Assembly: GCA_028386065.3 (NCBI GenBank)
Contig: JAKUCV010002361.1
Span: 62,001 to 126,000, forward strand
Source: Turnera subulata
Taxonomy: Eukaryota; Streptophyta; Magnoliopsida; Malpighiales; Passifloraceae
Direction: 5' to 3'
DNA length: 64,000 bases
Below, piece after piece: positions 1 to 10,952 of the stretch; within the stretch, counting starts at the first letter, position 1; each line of letters opens with the position of its first letter. A program made the translations under genes and the position numbers. The notes beneath the pieces were generated by a model. The model was given only the letters and a program-made list of their open reading frames with translations, did no database searches and was not told the origin of the DNA.

Positions 1-594
1 CTTTCGAAATGTAGGCGAGATGATTTGACGATTAGACCAGGTAAATAAAGGTCCGGAAAAGGGATGATCCAGTAATCCATTTAGGTTAAGGCAAGAATTA
101 AATTGGGCAATTTCAGAAACTAAATGAGAAACAAAAGTGCTTGATTCAGAGACAGACCAAACAATGTTATAGTCGCCTACTAAACACCAAGGATTGGAAC
201 CCACCACTGATGAGAAAGTTGAGATACTAGGAAATAAAGTTGAGGCTCTCTCTACTGCAGAGTTGGCTCCATAAATAAAAGATGCAAAGCTTCTAAAATG
301 TTCACCAGGACAGTCAACAATGCAATGCAAAGCTTGCGCATTGGAGCTAGAAATGGAGATGCTGACCTTATCATTCCATAACAACCAAATACGACCCAAA
401 CGTGCATGAGTATAATTCCCAGCAAAACTCCATTGGGGCAAAAAAGAGCGCCTAATCTCAAGGACATGCTCCTGCAGAATTTTTATTTCTACTAAGGAAA
501 CAATATCAACATTACTACTATATATACGTTTAAGTACTTCCTTTTGGCGTAGAGGGTCATTTAGCCCTCTTACATTCCAGAAGAACCATTTCAT
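1..594 (-). CDS. LINE ORF2, N-terminal endonuclease domain (partial)
   Basis: Reading minus from the ATG at 594-592 gives 198 open codons to the window edge with no stop. The start MKWFFWNVRGLN is the classic beginning of a plant LINE endonuclease (endonuclease/exonuclease/phosphatase fold). Further family landmarks are LVEIKI (catalytic Glu region), SFIYGAN, and GDYNIVWS, the counterpart of the GDFN motif. The reverse transcriptase would follow outside the window. ORF1 stop and ORF2 start overlap as TGATG, which suggests reinitiation or coupled translation; that is an inference from the overlap. Confidence 0.9.
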   Translation of the reverse strand, partial: MKWFFWNVRGLNDPLRQKEVLKRIYSSNVDIVSLVEIKILQEHVLEIRRSFLPQWSFAGNYTHARLGRIWLLWNDKVSISISSSNAQALHCIVDCPGEHFRSFASFIYGANSAVERASTLFPSISTFSSVVGSNPWCLVGDYNIVWSVSESSTFVSHLVSEIAQFNSCLNLNGLLDHPFSGPLFTWSNRQIISPTFRK

Positions 595-1979
595 CAAATA
601 GATGGAGGGATGGACACTGTCTTCACCTTTAAGGGAGCCTTAGGTGACTTATTTTTTGCATTTCTTCCTCGTTTGAGCTTAGCTGGTGGAACAGGCTTTG
701 CAACTTCTATAGGATCCCTGCATGAACTTTTAGGACTAGCTGTAGATGGCTTCACTTCAAGACTTGAACTCTTAGGACTAACTGTAGATGGTTTCACTTC
801 AATAGATTTATCAAAAGAGACAATATGCTCTGGGACAGAGCCACCAACTCCATCCACAGGGCAGTCATCAGTCCTTGGACCAGAATGATTGTGTGATGCC
901 GCAGATCCTTCAGGGACAGAAGAACTCGAAGAGTAAGGAGCCTGCGTAGTTACAGTAGAAACTACTTCTTTGGATGCTTTTGGAACCCACTTCTGATTCA
1001 GCTTCTTCTTCAAACAAATACCCTCAAAATGGCCCCATGTATGACAATAATCACATTGTTCAGGCCGCCAGGAGTAAATCACAGGGATAACAACCTTCTC
1101 ACCACACATATCCACAACCAGTTCCTGTTTTAAGGGCTTTGAAAAATCAACATTTATATAAAGATTTGCACTATCCCCTTTGAATAATTTAGAGCAATCC
1201 TGATCAGCACGCAGAGGAGAACCAATAGTACTTGCAAGATAGCTAAGCCCTTCATGAGTTAAAAGTTCAAGGGGAATGTTTTGTAGTTGGACCCAGACAG
1301 GAAAAATAGAAGATGCAGGGTCTCGTTTTTGAAAGGAAGAACTCCAAGGTTGGAGCACGAGCTGACTACCACCAACATGCCAATATCGACCATACAGTGC
1401 ATGATTATACGCGTCATCTATAGGGAACTGAAATAGAAACAAACCTTCCTTATACTGAGCAATAGAGACACTACCATCACGACCCCACAACTTATTTAGA
1501 ATAGCAGTCATGAAACCCAACTTTGGAATGTTACCCAGGAACTGTCCAATCAAGCATAATGAGTATTTCTTCTGACCAACGGAAAGTATTTCGGGTGGAA
1601 TGCATAGGGTAACATTATCATCAGCAAGTATTGGCTCTACAAACGTTAAAGGTTTAGGAACAACCTTACCGGCAGAGACAACCTCGTTCCAGGAAGGCCG
1701 AGGAACTAGAGGAGGATCGGGATTCAAAGGAGCCTTGGGAGAAGGAGAGTGAGTCACTTTCGGCGATGGAATATCAGAACAAACCTCTTCCAGAATAGGA
1801 GAAGAAACTGGTTTCTCAGGAGCAATAATAACAGGGGACATAGCAGATGACTGACTGCTCTTCCCTTTCGCCAGCAACGACACTGTCGATTTAGGGAAAT
1901 TGATTTTCCCCAAATCCATAACAAGAGGGGATTTAGTGAGAGCCATACTGTTGCCATCATAAATCGGATTAGAATTCAT
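594..1979 (-). CDS. LINE ORF1, DUF4283 plus CCHC zinc knuckle (gag-like RNA-binding protein)
   Basis: An uninterrupted 461-residue ORF. Roughly residues 128-220 look like the DUF4283 domain typical of plant LINE ORF1 proteins. A zinc knuckle of CX2CX4HX4C form (CDYCHTWGHFEGIC) lies near residues 309-322. The N-terminal 110 residues are rich in Pro and Ser, and the C-terminal third is basic and low complexity (KLKRGRNAKNKSPK). An EVKPST-SPKSS segment is duplicated in tandem at about residues 395-425; it is visible in DNA as a repeat of about 40 bp near 725-810. By family, such proteins bind the LINE RNA in the ribonucleoprotein particle. Its stop codon overlaps the ORF2 start (see next entry). 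Confidence 0.85.
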   Translation of the reverse strand: MNSNPIYDGNSMALTKSPLVMDLGKINFPKSTVSLLAKGKSSQSSAMSPVIIAPEKPVSSPILEEVCSDIPSPKVTHSPSPKAPLNPDPPLVPRPSWNEVVSAGKVVPKPLTFVEPILADDNVTLCIPPEILSVGQKKYSLCLIGQFLGNIPKLGFMTAILNKLWGRDGSVSIAQYKEGLFLFQFPIDDAYNHALYGRYWHVGGSQLVLQPWSSSFQKRDPASSIFPVWVQLQNIPLELLTHEGLSYLASTIGSPLRADQDCSKLFKGDSANLYINVDFSKPLKQELVVDMCGEKVVIPVIYSWRPEQCDYCHTWGHFEGICLKKKLNQKWVPKASKEVVSTVTTQAPYSSSSSVPEGSAASHNHSGPRTDDCPVDGVGGSVPEHIVSFDKSIEVKPSTVSPKSSSLEVKPSTASPKSSCRDPIEVAKPVPPAKLKRGRNAKNKSPKAPLKVKTVSIPPSI

Positions 1980-2207
1980 GATGATCAGTGGGTAATGGTG
2001 TGAAGAAGAAAAAGGGGCTAGATGAAAGGTAGATTTCCCATGAAAAAACGTTGAATGAACAGTAATTTCAGAGGAAATTCATTTAGTCCTTGTTTGTTTA
2101 AGCCTAATTTGTCTATTTGAAGGTAACGGGCTCAACCCCGTCCCTTTGGATACAACCTTGATAGTACTACAACAACCCTGTGCACTTGCAGGACCCTATC
2201 AAGTTTT

Positions 2208-2225
2208 TGGTGCCGTTGCAGGGGG
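2208..2225 (+). other. Primer binding site, tRNA-Asp type (diverged)
   Basis: TGGTGCCGTTGCAGGGGG matches the complement of the plant tRNA-Asp 3' end (TGGCGCCGTTGCCGGGG) with two differences over the 17 bases compared. It lies just after the LTR-like end and sets the orientation as plus. Confidence 0.75.
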
Positions 2226-4147
2226 CTGGTGCTTGATACTATTACCTTTCATTTGGATTTATTAGGCTTTTTTTTATCTAAACCTTTCTTTTTATTTTCC
2301 TTTGGTTGTTTTTATTTTCTTTGTGTGTTTTTCTTGTATTGCTGACCTTTAGGTGTTGCAAATCGATGAGAAAAGGAATCGACAAGTCAGAATTTAGCCA
2401 GGGAAGTTCTAAACCCGTTCCGCATTTGCATTTCATGATGCTTTGCATTAAGATTTGTCATGGTGGTTTTACACGCTAACACACACTGGATGAGCCTGTG
2501 TTATTTTGTATTTTGATTAAGGCATTCCACCTACCCAACGGCTAATTTAGCAAAATAGGAGGACTAGACTTGTTAAGATAGGAATTGACCAATCCTATCT
2601 GCACAACCCACTACCCCCCCTCCCCCAATCGATTTCAAACGTTTTAGAGTTTAGCCTAGATAACCCTTTCGTACCATATAGCTTAGTTTCAGTTTGGGGT
2701 AGTTAATTTCGGCATTGCACCACGTTTTTGTTTAGTTTTTGCAGTGAGGACACTGCAAATTTTCAGTTTGGGGTATTTTAGGGTGGAATTTTGCCATTGT
2801 ATGACTCTCTGTATTTTTTGATGTTCTTTTTATACAATTTTAATTTTCATCTATTTTCATTATGTTTCTCCCAGTGTGAGCCTCTCCTTATATTTATGCA
2901 CCCTCTCTTTTTCCATTTAACTCTGCTCAGATTCTAATCTCAAGACTTGTCTTATTTCTCAAAACAAACAGAGCAGCAATAATCAAGCAGCTGCGTTCCA
3001 TGAATTCTGTTAGAAGAGAAGGATCCTGTTAAATAATTTTCTAAATGAAACAGGCTTAGCCTGTTACCTTAGAACAGGCCCTTACCTCTGTCAAGGCGAA
3101 ATTGTAAGCAAAGTCTACAAGCAAGGAAAGGATCTAGGCCATCTTTGGCACACCTATAGACGACACAAATCCACACCTTACTCATCAGACCCTTGCAACC
3201 CCATTTAAGCCGATCGTGATGGCCCCATTTCATTCATCTACCCTGCACATCTCACCTAAACCATTTGCAACCAGAGTAGGGGCCATCAGTGTCTTAAGGC
3301 ACAAATTCCTTCAAATAGCCTCACCCTGTCGAAGAGCCTGTGAGAAAGATTTGATCAAGTTTAGAAAATTAAAGATTGCCCACACTAAGCGAGTACAAAA
3401 ATTAGATTGCCACCAGATACACGAACCCCCTCCTCCTTTACAAAAGAAAAAAAAAATATGAAAAAAAAGTAAAGAAAAAAAAAATAAAGAAAGAGAGGGA
3501 GGAAGGACAAGGGCAACATTTGGAGAATCGTACTCCATCCCAGCACACAAATCCAATCCATTTGTTAGAGTTGATAGGTTACATCAAAAGTGGCTGAAGC
3601 ATTGGGATACAGTTACTGAATAGCATGAGACCTTAGAAAATACAAAGTCAACAACCTCTACACAGTCTCAGGCTGTTCGTGGACAAAAACAGAAGAATCG
3701 AGTTCACAAGCCATTGACCCTTGCGCAATCCATCCACCTCCCTCTGACAACCCTTACCCAGCCTCAAAACAACACAGATAAACTCCTAGTGATCTTAGCT
3801 TGATGACTTATGCAAATTAGTGGAGAAAAGAGGTAATGGGTCTGCATATGAGGTATTGTTTTTCACTTTCCAATCTTTGACAGAATCCCTCAAATGGCAG
3901 AAGGAATGGAGGCCAGTTGCAAAATTATTCTTGTGATTTTTATGATAAAAACTACTGGCAAGGAGTTTGGTTGGAATCAAATGTAGTTTTAAAGAAAATT
4001 AAGAGGATGCCTGAATTGGGATACCACAAGGGAGAAACCTAGTGACAATCTGATGCATTGAAATTGTCCTTACTTCCTTTCAAAATCATGTCTTGTTTTC
4101 TTCTCTGATTGCTTGAGGACAAGTAAAATCTTCTGTTTGGGGTATTT
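2226..4147 (+). other. Noncoding internal region of the coding-less Athila-like element
   Basis: This long stretch has no supported gene. ORFs such as that at 3216-3461 are short and A-rich at the end, without domain resemblance. Poly-purine (3443-3510) and poly-pyrimidine runs are present. A palindromic phrase of the form CAGGCTTAGCCTG occurs near 3050 and recurs as CAGGCTCAGCCTG in the distal LTR part near 26200. At 4120-4147 a GAGGACAAG motif and TTTGGGGTATTTT form the probable polypurine tract. Confidence 0.5.
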
Positions 4148-4906
4148 TGATGTACATGAAATATACGTAGTTTTAGGCATGATTTTAGATATATTCGTTC
4201 TCATTTTGTCATGATCATATGCCCTGTTATGAATTATTTCATTATATTCCTTTAATTTCCATCCCTTACTGTATGATTAGTGATTCCAGGTGCATTTTGA
4301 AGGATTTTGGAGATTTTATTGGAGAATACGAAGAAACAGCCTCTGGCACAGTATGAGCCTGTTTCGAGCCTGTTGTTCATTGCAGAATTAGTGAAAGGCC
4401 GCGAATGCCTCTCTAATCACAAGTTATCCACTGGATTTCACCACCTTTTCCTTGATACACAAAGCCATCATGCCACCACATCAATCGCAAGAAAAGCTGA
4501 ATTCAATTGCAGAGAAAAATGAAAAGAGATTGCACACAGCCTCACCACAGGCCCAACATAAGCTCAGCCTGTGAAATCTGCAGATGACCAGAAACGCGAA
4601 GAAAAGAATATAAAACTCAGCCACTTGCAGAACTTTCAACCCTGCAATCTTAACCTGAGCATTTCATAAGACTTTAGGCATGGGCAAGAAGGGATAATCA
4701 TTACACCCAACGAATATTGCAATTAAAGAACTATTATCCTCCCCTAAAGTCTTCTAAAATCTGCAGATTTGAAGAACTCACCCTATCAGCACACCTCCCA
4801 TGGTTCCTTATCTCGAGGAGCAAGATGGGCAACTGAAGAGAGAAGAAGAGGATCTGTGCCTATAAATAAGAAGAAGGAAGAAAGAACTGAACATCGATTA
4901 ATCCAT
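4148..4906 (+). repeat. 3' LTR of the coding-less Athila-like element, U3 part
   Basis: It begins TGATGTACATG after a PPT-like tract and contains a TATA box (TATAAATA, 4861-4868). The inner Athila element is inserted about 45 bp downstream of this TATA box, so U3 and core promoter are separated from the rest of the LTR, which continues at 25277. Removing 4907-25276 joins the two parts cleanly at the duplicated TCCAT. Confidence 0.7.
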
Positions 4907-6799
4907 TGATAACATCTAAATGTTAGTGTTTTTATGATGGTTTTGAATGACTTTTACTATGTTTTCTGTGTCGATAATGTGTATAATATTTATATTATTG
5001 TGTGTTTTCATGCATTGTGTCAATTAGTACTTCAATTTGGCTGATTAAGTGTTTTATCAGGAATTTATCGTTTTTATTGAAGAATGGAAGCTTTTTAGCC
5101 AAGTTTGGAAACCAGGCCCAATTTAGGAAACTTTCTGCAGTGAGCACAGCCGACTATTTTGAAGATTTCGGGAGTTCTAAGTTTGGAAACCAGGCCCAAT
5201 TTAGAAAACTTTCTACAGTAAGCCCAACCGACTATCTTGATGATTTCGGGAGTTCTAGGCATTGAAATTAAGTGAGACCAATTGGAAACAAAAATAGACT
5301 TCCAGCGTTTTCTATTGATTGAATTTCATAATTTTTGGACTTGTCTACAAGTAGCAGTAATTATTTTAATCCAGCCCAGGATGCAGATTTTTCTGTGCCA
5401 AATCAGGCCCAGTGTTTTGACGATATCTTGAGCTACAAAAGTCCAACTGAAGAGTTCTTCCTGTAGAAAGAAAGCTAAGAGAAATGTCTAGAACTTTTTA
5501 GAAGAGCTCAATGCCCAGTTTGGATTTTTTCTAGGAGTTAAGTGGCATGCAATGTTCGAATAAGAAAACAGGCTAAAGTCCAACTTGGAGCGCAAGTCAA
5601 GAATTCAATTTCCATTCAACGTAGGAGAGACCCCACCGACTTCCAGCAGCTAAAGACAGTATAAAAGGACCTCTAGGTCAACATATTCAGGAGGCAGAAG
5701 TCAGAGGGCGAAGCTCTGCCGAATTGGTTAGTTATTAGGTCACACATTAGTAGGGTTAGGGTTTTCACTCTTTTGGATCCTCTAGGTGGTGCCGAATTCC
5801 TTATCCAATTTCAAAGGTTATTCCCCACAATAATTCAACATTTTTCTAGCAAGATTTGAGGGTTTAAAGTCACAGAATCACCAGTCCAATTGCAGCAGAA
5901 GTCGTCATCAGAGGAGCACAAGTCGACGCCATCATCACCAACACAAATCAACTACTTGACTTCACTACTCTCTCTTTTATTCGATTTTCTTTCTGTTTAA
6001 TTGTTTACTTGATGAATTCTTGTGAGATTTTGATGATTTTCTATTTTATTACGATGAACTAATTCACTAATCTAGGATTAGGGATGTAGCCAATTACTTC
6101 AATGGTTTTATTATACATGGTTTGATGTTTAGTCAATTGATTGTGTTGATTGCTCAATCTATGTGTGCCGAATTCATTATCTACTTTGGATTGATTCTTA
6201 ATGATTGCAACATGCAAGAGCTGCGTGATTTATATGATGATGCTAAAATATGCGAGAGCTGATAGTTTCTTAGGGTTTGATTGATTGTTTCGTGCTTAAT
6301 GAGTTTAGTATTGATACTAGGCTATGCGAGAGCTAGGTAGTAATCTTTGCTGAATATTTGATTCAACATGTGAGAGCTGAGTATTATGACATTAGAAACA
6401 ATTCACCACAATCACACATCAATAGGAGATATCGATTCCATGCATAATAAATCTAGATAGTAACTGTGTGAACCCCGATTTCTTAGATTGCTTTAGATAT
6501 TGATAGAACTTCACTTTAGATTAAGTCTGCAATTTTATTTCTTTTTCTTCTAGCCTAGTCAACATCACCCTACACCATCTTTTATTTGATTTGCCTAGAT
6601 AATCGTAAGTCGTGACATTAGGTAGTACTTATTTCTCTTGTTCCGTGGATCGACCTTGATTAGACTACTACACTACATAGCACACTGTGCGCTTGTAGTT
6701 AACAATCGTTGCGTTTACTCGTGAGTTATTTGTGTGTAGTGTTGTGAATTGATCAAGAATTATAAATTTGAAAAAGTCACGCGTGAAAAAAACGCATCA
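4907..6799 (+). repeat. Athila 5' LTR
   Basis: 1893 bp, TG...CA ends. TATA box TATAAAAGG at 5660-5668. A segment of about 78 bp is duplicated in tandem (5100-5177 and 5178-5257); the 3' LTR has only one copy. Several ATGCGAGAGCT-like motifs recur between 6210 and 6380, as is usual in Athila LTRs. Confidence 0.93.
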
Positions 6800-6807
6800 A
6801 GCTTTTC

Positions 6808-6825
6808 TGACGCCGTTGCCGGGGA
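6808..6825 (+). other. Primer binding site, tRNA-Asp
   Basis: TGACGCCGTTGCCGGGGA matches the complement of the plant tRNA-Asp 3' end with a single mismatch, eight bases after the LTR end. This tRNA choice is typical of Athila elements. Confidence 0.9.
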
Positions 6826-6952
6826 ACAAATGGTTTTAATACTATTGAGATTGCAGCTAGATTACTTTAGGTTTTATTTTTCGCATTAGTTTCTTTTTAT
6901 TTTTTTTTTTATTTTAATTAATTGATTTTTGCTTTTCTTTTTTTTATATAGT

Positions 6953-8419
6953 TGTGAATACCCGACCCAAAATCACTTGGGCCTATTCACCTATCCCTTT
7001 CACCTTCTTCCTCGGGTCAATCCCATATCATTGGAGTCGCCACCTAAGCTTTATTAGGGACAAACTTAGGAAAAACCCTCAAATGACTCCTTAGGCAACA
7101 TGGTCATGGCGAACCAAAGATATGGGATCGGAGGTTCGTCACGGATGGGAAGGTCTTAGGCACCCATCCATGTTGGGCCGAAATCTTGTGCAATCAAAGA
7201 GAAAAGTGCGCCTTGTGCAAGTGTGCAAGTATGCAAGCATGGAAAACAAAGAAAAAGGGGGGAGGAAAAGACTTGGCTTGCATCCCGTTGTGAAACCGAG
7301 ACTACCTACGTACCCGAGTGACTGGGGTCAAAGCCACATAGTTCTAAACATGGCACTAATCGGCCACTTACATCATCAAAAGCATCAGCAATCAATCAGC
7401 CAGAAGCAATCAAAAAGGGATTTAGGATTACCTTATGTAGCCCTCCTCTAGCTCCTTGTAATGGCTTGAGTTCTACACCCACCTTCTTGCCACTCCTTAG
7501 CTCTATGGTTGATCCTCTTCTTGATTCCTCCTTGCTAGACTGTTGTTTGCTGCTCCCCACGAAAATCCTCTAGAGTTTCTGCCTTAGAAAATATTTCTAG
7601 GCTTGGAGAGGTAGAGTTTCTCCAAGCAAGAAGAGCTTATGGGTGTGTATGTGAGGAATGTTGTGTGTCCCCTGAAATGTGTGTGAGGGGTCCTATTTAT
7701 AGTTTTCTGGGAAGCCTAAAGGCATGGACCTGCTTAGTGGTGAAGATTATGCCCGAAAATCTGGTCCAAAACCGCGAAGGATCGAAAAAGAAACAAAATC
7801 GAAAAAATCGAGGATTCTGGAGGGTGATGACCGCCATTGCCGGCGCTGCATGACCGCCACTGCCGGCAGTTTCGATCCTACCGCGTAATCAACCCCTATT
7901 CTACCTAGAATCACTTAATTACTTGGTCATCACTCCCTCAAATCATTCCATAATCAAAAGATTACCCATTAACACCCAAAATCATACCAAAAACACATAA
8001 TCTAATTAAATGATAATTAACTCTGATTTTTCACGAAAATCAGAGCTAAGATTGATCTGCAAGAAATGTGTTAATGGGCTGGACAAACTCTGAAGAATAA
8101 TTAATTTGGACCATTAAATTCATTCCTAACCCAAGAATAAATCATCTCATTATTATTGGGTAAAAACAAATAAAAAAGGCCCAAATATATCTTAATGCAA
8201 ATAAACCTTATCATATGTTTTATCCTAAGGCCAAATCATCTCATTAATCCTAGGATTTAAGTGCATGAAGGTTTATGTCATCAAAATACATTAATTCTAC
8301 TAAATTACAATTCATATCATGCTTGAACCTTGGACCAAATCATCTCATTGATCCCAAGTCTACACATGTACAAAGTCTCATTTAGTAAAATTTTCGTGGG
8401 TCAAATTTGGATGTTCACA
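6953..8419 (-). mobile_element. Solo LTR of a Tat-lineage Ty3/gypsy element
   Basis: The 1467-bp unit starts TGTGAATACCCGACC and ends GTTCACA in plus coordinates. It is flanked by the perfect 5-bp repeat ATAGT (6948-6952 and 8420-8424), with no internal sequence, so it is a solo LTR left by LTR-LTR recombination. It is homologous to the LTRs at 26256-27846 and 43596-45032. Its transcriptional sense is minus: TATAAATA reads on the minus strand at 7701-7694. It lies between the Athila PBS and gag. Short ORFs within it (e.g. 7122-7451) are incidental. Confidence 0.92.
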
Positions 8420-8424
8420 ATAGT

Positions 8425-10952
8425 GTTATTGATTTTGGTTGATGCCCAAGACGAGACGCGGTGCTTCATCAGTCCAATTCCTGAGCTTAATCCGGAGATC
8501 GAGAGAACATTACACAAGCAACTATGCGCGAACAAACGAAAGCAGAAGCAAGTCGTAGAGCCTGTGGAGTTTCTTCAAGACGCTGAATTAGAAGAGGAAG
8601 CAGAAGTTGTAGCAGATAATTTCGAGACAGTTATCATGGCAGAAGAAGGAAACAAGACATTGCGTGACTACGCAACACCGAGTTTGGATATCGTGCAGTC
8701 GAGCATTGCAAGGCCAGCAATCAATGCCAACAATTTCGAACTGAAGACAGCACTCATTCACTTGGTGCAACAGGAAAAATTTGGAGGCTTGGATAATAAG
8801 GACCCGAATCAACATCTACAGACATTTACGGAGATTTGTGATTTGATCAAGATCGATGGGGCGACTGATGAAGCAATTCGACTTCGTTTATTTGCAAGGC
8901 AAGGCTAAGAAGTGGTTGAAGTCAGGAGCAGTTGGAACATACAAGGTGTGGGAGGAGCTTTCAAAGGCTTTTCTTGCCAAATATTAACCATCTGACAAAG
9001 CAGCACGTATCCGGAGCAAGATTACATCATTCACTCAATTCGATGGAGAAAGTTTTTGTGAAGCATGGGAACGTTACAAGGATCTTATTCAAGGATGCCC
9101 ACAACATGGATTACCCGAATGGCTTGTAGTTCAATCGTTCTTTAATGGTTTAAATGAGCCTTTGCGCATAAGTTTGGACGCAGCTTCAGGAGGGACATTC
9201 ATTGTGCAAGCAACCGATGTGGCGTATCAGAAGTTGGAAACGATGGCGAGTAAAAGTTACCAGAGCTCTCCACGATCAAACAACAAGCGAGTAGCTGGAA
9301 TTCTGGATGTGGAGACAGTGACAATGCTTAATTCGAAGCTAGATTCTTTGAGTCAGCAGGTGAAATCATGTGTTGCTGCTGTTATGCCGAGTTTAATATG
9401 TGATAAATGTGCAGGTGCTGGACACAATTTAATGAATTGTCCAACCGGAGACGACTTGACGATTGAGCAGATGAACTACATTCATCAACGCCAACAACAA
9501 CAAGGACCCTACACCAACACATACAATCCGAAATGGAGGAATCATCCTAATTTCTCATGGAGGGAGACCAACCCAAACCAGCAAGGCAACTTTAAAAGGA
9601 ACGATTATAGGCAAAAGAGTTCAAGCATGCAAATTTCGAAGAATCAAGACATGGATCTTACTTCTACGATGAAAGCCATAATGGAGACTCAACGTAAGCA
9701 AACGGAGATGATGCAAGGATTCAACAATCGGTTGGCGAATATGGAGACTCACTCGAAGATGCTTGAGACGCAACTTGCGTAGCAAGCAGAGGCGATCATG
9801 AGGACACCAGAAAACCTACCGGGACAGCCCACAGTTAATCCGAGAGAGCAAGTCAAGGCTGTAGCACTTAGAAGCGGCAAGCAATTAGAAGATCCCTATC
9901 CACCTAAAGAAGATGAAGCCGACACCATCATTAAGCAAGAAGAAGAAGATGAGCAATCAAAAGTGGAGAAGTAGTTACCTGAGAAGGGAGCAGAGGAAAA
10001 GAAGCAAGAGAAAGAGAAGTGGATTCCCAAGTGGAAGCTAGCGAAGCAGAAAAGAGAGCAACCGAAGGAGATATGGCCTGAAGTCAAAGCTTATGAACCA
10101 CCGGTTCCATTCCCTCAGTGACTTCAGCAGGGCAAAAAAGACGAACAATTCGGGAGATTTCTTGAACATTTAAAGAAATTTCATATTAATGTTCCATTTA
10201 CTGAAGTAATTTCTCAAATGTCTGCTTATGCTAAATTTCACAAAGAAATTCTTTCCAGGAAAAGGAAGATAGAAGATTACGAGACAGTGGCTTTGATAGA
10301 GGAGTGCAGTGCAATCCTGCAGAATAAGCTGCCGCCAAAACTGAAGGACCCTGGAAGTTTCTCTATTCCTTGCAATATTGGTTCTATGTGCATTGAGCAA
10401 GCTCTATGTGATTTGGGAGCCAGTGTTAGTCTTATTCCGAAGCGAATTGCTGAGAAGCTCGATATTGGAGATATGAAGCCGACTACCATCTCTCTTCAGC
10501 TTGCGAATCGATCTGTCAAGTATCCAGTAGGGATATTGGAGCATATTCCAATCAAGGTTGGGAAGTTCTTTGTACCAGTCGATTTTGTGGTGCTCGATAT
10601 AGAGATTGATTTTCAAATGCCGATTATTCTTGGGAGGCCATTCTTAGCCACTGCTGGAGCTCAAATTGATGTTCGTGATGGAAAGCTTACTTTAAGGATT
10701 GGGAATGAAAAAATCGAGTTCAATGTCTTCCGTGCAACCGAAGGACCACTTGAAGAAGACAGTTTTTTCCGGTTTGATTTTATTGATGATGCCGTGAAGG
10801 AAGTGAGCAAAGTAGCAAGCAGTGACGATCCACTTTTGAATTGCATGGTGACGGGTGGCACTACTGATGATGAAGACTTGGAGATTGCCCAAAGTGCTGA
10901 AATTTTGCAATCCACGCCACCATTGGAAGCGACCGAAGACAAGAGCTATTAA
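8425..10952 (+). pseudogene. Athila gag-protease region (broken)
   Basis: Probable gag start is the ATG at 8636 (MAEEGNKTLRDY). The frame is lost near 8891 by a small deletion, then one frame runs from 8892 to 10952 with stops at 8985 (TAA), 9780 (TAG), near 9972 (TAG), near 10120 (TGA) and 10950 (TAA). Gag includes the retrotransposon-gag core (KAKKWLKSGAVGTY...VWEEL) and a zinc knuckle CDKCAGAGHNLMNC near 9400. The aspartic protease is recognisable around 10395-10660 by CDLGASVSLIPK and IILGRPFLAT. In life gag packages RNA and the protease cleaves the polyprotein; this copy cannot make either whole. Confidence 0.88.

Larger units (their letters stand above)
1..2090 (-). mobile_element. LINE (non-LTR retrotransposon), 5' part, cut by the window edge
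   Basis: On the minus strand a short leader (about 1980-2090) is followed by ORF1 and the start of ORF2, the standard plant L1-type order. The 5' boundary near 2090-2100 is inferred: from about 2100 the sequence resembles the 3' end of an Athila-type LTR. The 3' end and any target duplication lie outside the window. ORF1 is intact and ORF2 is open as far as it can be read, so this looks like one of the younger insertions here. Confidence 0.85.
2100..4906 (+). mobile_element. Coding-less Athila-like LTR element, left part
   Basis: About 2100-2205 resembles the end of an Athila-type LTR and is followed by a tRNA-Asp-like PBS. From 2226 to 4147 there is no gag or pol reading frame; instead the PBS leader passes directly into sequence like the noncoding DNA between pol and 3' LTR of Athila (GAGGACACTGCAAATTTTCAG near 2747, then a GTTTGGGGTATTTT tract). 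A PPT-like tract leads into a 3' LTR starting TGATGTACATG at 4148. The element appears to be a non-autonomous deletion derivative. The 3' LTR is interrupted at 4906 and resumes at 25277. Confidence 0.65.

Noticed and set aside
7122..7451. 109-codon ORF in the solo Tat LTR
   Set aside because: It lies wholly in an LTR; the homologous region of the other LTR copies is broken or deleted.
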